Positions 60,482-64,000 of a stretch of 64,000 bases of DNA are shown here, in pieces. The position numbers were made by a program, and so were the translations under genes. Source of the stretch: DATHTC01 sp963746805 (GTDB lineage Bacteria > Actinomycetota > Thermoleophilia > Gaiellales > Gaiellaceae); the NCBI GenBank assembly GCA_963746805.1, contig CAVVCQ010000005.1, positions 310,001 through 374,000 of the forward strand, read 5' to 3'. The notes below the pieces were generated by a model. It searched no databases. It saw only the letters and a list, made by a program, of their open reading frames with translations, and was not told the origin of the DNA. Position 1 is the stretch's first letter, and every line of letters begins with the position of its first letter.

Positions 60482-61069
60482 CTACCCGCGAGGCAGCCGC
60501 GCGGAGCCGCGTGAACGCGTCGGCCATCTCGAGCGCCGTCCGCACCGCGTCCGCGGCCCGCTCGATCCGGGCCTCGCGCCTGCTCGGCGTTGTCCACGGT
60601 GAGGAGGCCGAACGCGACGGGGACGCCGGTCTCGAGCCCCGCGAGCTGGAGCCCGCTCGCCGCCTCGCCGGAGACGTACTCGAAGTGCGCGGTCTCGCCG
60701 CGGATGACGCAGCCGAGGGCGACGACGCAGGCGAACCGGCGCGTCTTCGCGAGCGCCATCGCCGCGAGCGGCAGCTCGAACGCGCCCGGTACGGGCATCA
60801 CGGTCACGAGCGGCGCCGGCACGCCCGAGCTCCGCGAGCTCCTCGACGGCCCGGTCGAGCATCCGGGAGGTGAACTCGCCGTTGAAGCGCGCGACGACGA
60901 TCGCCACCGGGCGCCGCTGCCCGCCGTCGGCCGAGCCCTCGATCACGGTGACGCCGTCGGGGACCGCGAGCTCGCCCGGCGCGTGCTCCGCCGCGTGCAG
61001 CGGCACGCCGTCGCCGACGATCGGCTCCTCGTCGCCGAGGAACGGGTGCTCCTCGAGCCGCTCCGTCAC
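60482..61069 (-). CDS. ribH: Lumazine synthase, N-terminally extended and frameshifted in this sequence
   Basis: RibH makes 6,7-dimethyl-8-ribityllumazine. The core reads VAIVVARFNGEFTSRMLDRAVEEL, MPVPGAFELPLAAMALAKT, VVALGCVIRGETAHFEYVSGEAASG and VPVAFGLLTVDNAEQA. It is preceded by about 50 extra residues (TERLEEHPFLGDEEPIVGDGV...), giving about 195 residues against the usual 155. Indels lie near 60575, 60825 and probably near 60500, where the C-terminus ALEMADAFTRL runs into rpmB. GTG 61069 overlaps the ribBA stop. Confidence 0.85.
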   Translation of the reverse strand: MTERLEEHPFLGDEEPIVGDGVPLHAAEHAPGELAVPDGVTVIEGSADGGQRRPVAIVVARFNGEFTSRMLDRAVEELAELGRAGAARDRDARTGRVRAAARGDGAREDAPVRLRRRPRLRHPRRDRALRVRLRRGGERAPARGARDRRPRRVRPPHRGQRRAGARPGSSGPRTRCGRRSRWPTRSRGSARLPRG

Positions 61070-62335
61070 GCGTCGTCCTCCTCCGCCTCGAACGTCAGAT
61101 CCTTCAGGTCCTGGTGGTGCAGCCGGTGGCCGAGCTTCGCACGCTTGGCGGCCAGATAGCGCACGTTCTCGGCGTTCGGCGCGACCTCGAGCGGCACCTG
61201 CTCGACGACGGTGAGGCCGAAGCCCTCGATCCCGGTCAGCTTGCGCGGGTTGTTCGTGAGGACGCGGATCGTGGTCAGCCCGAGGTCGGCGAGGATCTGG
61301 TTGCCGATGCCGTAGTCGCGCGCGTCGGCCGGGAAGCCGAGCGCGAGGTTCGCCTCGACCGTGTCGAGGCCCTGCTCCTGCAGCTCGTACGCCTTCAGCT
61401 TCTCGAGCAGGCCGATCCCGCGCCCCTCCTGCGCCATGTAGAGGAGGACGCCGCGGTCCTCGGCGGCGATGCGGGCCATCGCCGTGCTCGAGCTGCTCGC
61501 CGCAGTCGCAGCGCAGCGAGTGGAAGACGTCGCCGGTGAGGCACTCGGAGTGGACGCGGACGAGCACGTCCTCGGCACCGTCGACGTCGCCGCGGACGAG
61601 CGCGACGTGGTGCTTGCCGGTCAGGTGCTCGCGGAACGCGACCGCGGTGAAGTCGCCGTGCATCGTCGGGAGCCGCGTCGCGACCACGCGCTCGACGAGC
61701 TTCTCGTGGCGGCGCCGGTACTCGACGAGGTCGGCGACGGAGATCGAGCCGGATCCCGTGCTCGCGGCAGTACGGGACGAGGTCCGGACGCGGGCCATCG
61801 TCCCGTCCGGGTTCATGATCTCGCAGACGACGCCCGCCGGCTGCAGCCCTGCGAGCCGCGCCAGGTCGACCGCCGCCTCGGTCTGCCCGATGCGCTCGAG
61901 CACGCCGCCGCGCTTGGCGCGGAGCGGGAACACGTGTCCCGGCCGGACGAGGTCGTGCGCCCCCTTGGACGGATCGATCGCGACCTGGATCGTGCGCGAG
62001 CGGTCGTGCGCCGAGATGCCCGTCGTCACGCCCTCACGCGCCTCGATCGTGACGGTGAAGGCCGTCTGGAGCGGGGCCTCGTTGTGCTCGGCCATCGGCG
62101 GCAGGCCGAGCTCGTCGCAGCGCTCCTCCGTGAGGCAGAGGCAGATCAGCCCGCGGCCGTGCGTCGCCATGAAGTTGACCGCCTCGGGCGTCGCGAACTG
62201 CGCGGCGATCGTGAGGTCGCCCTCGTTCTCGCGGTCCTCGTCGTCGACGACGACCACGAACTTCCCCTGGCGAATGTCCTCGATCGCGTCCTCGATCGGC
62301 GCGAAGACGCGGGTCTCCGTGGTCACGCGGCTCAT
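61066..62335 (-). CDS. ribBA: Bifunctional DHBP synthase/GTP cyclohydrolase II, frameshifted in this sequence
   Basis: RibBA (about 422 aa) supplies both riboflavin precursors. The RibB half has GKFVVVVDDEDRENEGDL and SAHDRSRTIQVAID, and RPGHVFPLRAKRGGVLER. The RibA half has RVHSECLTGDVFHSLRCDCGEQL (zinc cysteines) and YMAQEGRGIGLLEKLKAYELQ, then LTNNPRKLTGIEGFGL. A missing C near 61783 and an extra G near 61750 cancel each other (true reading MARVPDLVPYCREHGIRLISVADL across about 61750-61800). Another indel lies near 61490. Confidence 0.9.
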
Positions 62336-62340
62336 CGTAC

Positions 62341-62889
62341 TCAGCGGGTTTGCACCAGCCGCTCGACGTACTTGGCGAGGACGTCGACCTCGAGGTTGAC
62401 AGCGTCGCCCGGGGCGAGCGCCCCGAGCGTCGTCACCGCGCGGGTGTGCGGGATCAGCGCGATCCGGAAGCCGGCCTCGTCGAGCTCCGCGATCGTGAGC
62501 GAGACGCCGTCGACGGCGATCGAGCCCTTCTCGACGACGTAGCGGAGCAGCGCCGTCGGCGGGTCGACCCAGATCCCCTCGTCGTCCACGTCGCGGACGC
62601 GGCCGACGCCGTCGACGTGCCCCTGCACGACGTGGCCGCCGAACGGGTCGCCCGCCCGCAGCGGGGGCTCGAGGTTGACGGCGTCGCCGAACGGGCGCGT
62701 GCGCGAGACCGTCTCCGGGACGACGTCGAAGGCGAGCGTCTCCTCCCCGCGCTCGACGACCGTGAGGCAGACGCCGTTGACCGCGACCGAGTCGCCGATC
62801 GCAGCGTCGACGGGGCCGCGCTCGACGACCAGGCGGCCGTCCTCGAACGACCGCACGCGGCCGAGGGCCTGGACGATGCCGGTGAACAT
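62341..62889 (-). CDS. ribE: Riboflavin synthase alpha subunit
   Basis: Riboflavin synthase (182 aa) dismutates lumazine to riboflavin. Two similar lumazine-binding barrels are visible: MFTGIVQALGRVRSFEDG with GDSVAVNGVCLTVVERGEETLAFDVVPETVSRT, and GGHVVQGHVDGVGRVRDVDDEG with GSIAVDGVSLTIAELDEAGFRIALIPHT. The start is fixed by MFTGIV. The frame is intact. It precedes ribBA by five bases. Confidence 0.96.
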   Translation of the reverse strand: MFTGIVQALGRVRSFEDGRLVVERGPVDAAIGDSVAVNGVCLTVVERGEETLAFDVVPETVSRTRPFGDAVNLEPPLRAGDPFGGHVVQGHVDGVGRVRDVDDEGIWVDPPTALLRYVVEKGSIAVDGVSLTIAELDEAGFRIALIPHTRAVTTLGALAPGDAVNLEVDVLAKYVERLVQTR

Positions 62890-62897
62890 GGGTGAGC

Positions 62898-63836
62898 CTA
62901 GCCCTCGCGCAGGGAGGCTCCGACGAGCAGGTCGGCGCCGAGGCGCTCGGTCCACACGTCGCGGAGCTCCAGGCCGTGCGGGAGCTCGCCGACCCAGCGC
63001 GGCCCGGACCCCGAGAGCGTCGGCGCCACGAAGAGGAGGAGCCGGTCGACGAGGCCGGCGCGGAGGAACGCGGTCGCGAGCGTCGGGCCGCCCTCGAGCA
63101 GGAGCGACTGCACGCCCTCCCCGCCCAGGCGCGCGAGCGCCTCGTCGAGCGGGCCGGTCACGAGCTCGAGCTCCGAGTCGGGCGGCAGCGGGCCGTGCCC
63201 GAAGACGAGGCGGCGCGGCGGGCGCGTCACCGGGACGTCGCGGGCGTCGAGCCGCGGCGCGTCGGCGCGAAAGGTGCCCATGCCGACTGCGACGGCGTCC
63301 GAAACGGCGCGCAGCTCGTGAACGCGGCGGCGGCTCTCCTCCCCGGTCACCCAGCGCGAGCCGGGCACCGTGACGCGGCCGTCGAGCGTCGTCGCCGCCT
63401 TGTAGGTGACGAGCGGCCGGCCGAGCGCGACCCAGGTGCGCCACGCCTCGTTCTGCCGCCGGGCCTCGGGCGAGTCCGTGTGCTCGACCTCGACCCCCGC
63501 CTCACGTAAGCGCTCCAGCCCGCCGCCGGCCTCCGGGTTCGGATCGAGCGACCCTGCGACGACCCGCGCAATGCCGGCCGCGAGCACGCGGTCGACGCAC
63601 GGCGGCGTGCGCCCGTGGTGGGTGCACGGCTCCATCGTCAGGTAGAGCGTGGCGCCGCGGGCCTGGTCGCCGGCCTCGTCGAGCGCGACGACCTCGCCGT
63701 GGCGGCCGCCGTATTCCTCGGTGACTCCCTCGCCGACGATCGCGCCGTCCGCGACAACGACCGCGCCGACCGTCGGGTTCGGGTAGGCCCTCCCCGGCGC
63801 CGCAGCCGCGAGCTCGAGCGCCCGCTCGAGGCTCAC
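62898..63836 (-). CDS. ribD: Bifunctional deaminase/reductase RibD
   Basis: RibD (312 aa) carries out two early riboflavin steps. The deaminase half has AYPNPTVGAVVVADGAIVGEG, YGGRHGEVVALDEAG (His-Gly-Glu) and LTMEPCTHHGRTPPCVDRVL (zinc). The reductase half has RPLVTYKAATTLDGRV, DAVAVGMGTFRADAPRL and LLLEGGPTLATAFLRAGLVDRLLLFVAPTL. GTG 63836 overlaps the rpe stop by four bases. Confidence 0.96.
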   Translation of the reverse strand: MSLERALELAAAAPGRAYPNPTVGAVVVADGAIVGEGVTEEYGGRHGEVVALDEAGDQARGATLYLTMEPCTHHGRTPPCVDRVLAAGIARVVAGSLDPNPEAGGGLERLREAGVEVEHTDSPEARRQNEAWRTWVALGRPLVTYKAATTLDGRVTVPGSRWVTGEESRRRVHELRAVSDAVAVGMGTFRADAPRLDARDVPVTRPPRRLVFGHGPLPPDSELELVTGPLDEALARLGGEGVQSLLLEGGPTLATAFLRAGLVDRLLLFVAPTLSGSGPRWVGELPHGLELRDVWTERLGADLLVGASLREG

Positions 63837-64000
63837 CGGAGCGCCTGGACGAGTCCCCGGTAGGCCGCCTGCAGGTCCCCGTGCGCGAAGACGGCGCTGC
63901 CCGCCACGAGCAGCGCCGCCCCGGCGTCCCGGACCTCGCGGACGTTCCCTGCGCCGATCCCGCCGTCGACCTGGACGAGCACCTCCGGCGGCAGGAGCGC
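63833..64000 (-). CDS. rpe: Ribulose-phosphate 3-epimerase, C-terminal part (runs off window)
   Basis: Only the last 55 residues are present. VLVQVDGGIGAGNVREVRDAGAALLVAGSAVFA is the conserved phosphate-binding end of the RPE TIM barrel. The rest lies beyond position 64000. rpe next to ribD is common in Actinobacteria. Confidence 0.88.
   Translation of the reverse strand, partial: ALLPPEVLVQVDGGIGAGNVREVRDAGAALLVAGSAVFAHGDLQAAYRGLVQALR

Noticed and set aside
60270..60545. A RibH-L28 fusion protein.
   Set aside because: The joined frame exists, but ribH contains several indels, and L28 has its own conserved ATG, so an artefact is more likely than a fusion.

Overview
The window is a contiguous, very GC-rich, gene-dense bacterial chromosome segment. 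The order rib genes - rpmB - asp23 - fakA-like - recG - rsmD - coaD - septal coiled-coil gene - DUF177 - rpmF - plsX - acpP - rnc - smc - ftsY - ffh - rpsP - khpA - rimM - trmD - lepB - rplS - rnhB - yraN - comM - dprA is the classic actinobacterial arrangement. An Lsr2-like protein, an AddAB/AdnAB-type recombination pair, split pntAA/AB/B genes and many GTG starts also fit. My inference is a deep-branching actinobacterium (Thermoleophilia/Gaiella-like). No tRNA, rRNA, CRISPR array, prophage or insertion sequence is visible.

Layout. 0-6.3 kb: a Vms1-like release factor divergent from trxB, then a CorA transporter, a zinc-ribbon/PAS protein, a FAD oxidase, two tiny convergent genes and a secreted SGNH hydrolase. 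6.3-16 kb (minus): nth, two tandem metallophosphoesterases, addA, addB, an Lsr2-like protein with a clear terminator, and topoisomerase IB. 16-28 kb (mixed): an isocitrate/isopropylmalate dehydrogenase, GrpB, HD-GYP, the pntAA-AB-B transhydrogenase with an ornithine-cyclodeaminase homologue, RidA with an amino-acid oxidase, dprA-comM, an M29 aminopeptidase and a NUDIX hydrolase. 28-46 kb (mostly minus): an orphan DNA methylase, htpX, yraN, rnhB, a secreted subtilase, the ribosome/SRP cluster with two signal peptidase genes flanking trmD, ffh, a macro-domain protein, ftsY, smc, rnc, acpP, plsX, rpmF and an ABC-F ATPase. 46-56 kb: an inositol-phosphatase-like gene, DUF177, an Ig-like secreted protein, an O-antigen-ligase-like membrane protein, a SepIVA-like coiled coil, coaD, rsmD, a GNAT, recG and an unknown secreted protein. 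56-64 kb (minus): degV (fakB-like), a receiver-only response regulator, fakA-like, asp23, a membrane methyltransferase, rpmB, ribH, ribBA, ribE, ribD and the end of rpe.

Functional threads: riboflavin synthesis (ribD-ribE-ribBA-ribH); membrane lipid supply (plsX, acpP and a FakA/FakB-like pair); protein targeting and export (ffh, ftsY, two lepB); ribosome construction and RNA maturation (L19, L28, L32, S16, RimM, TrmD, RsmD, RNase III); and DNA processing (AddAB, RecG, SMC, DprA, ComM, RNase HII, Nth).

Caveat: more than a dozen genes, including essential ones, carry single-base indels. They are densest between 57 and 62 kb, and a compensating pair lies inside ribBA. I read these as sequence errors rather than real gene decay, so those genes are annotated as whole loci. 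The most interesting non-textbook signals are the receiver-only regulator embedded in the fak-like operon, a nested stem structure beside rpmB, a long inverted repeat in the htpX leader, a structured leader before the ABC-F gene, and short palindromes inside two coding regions.
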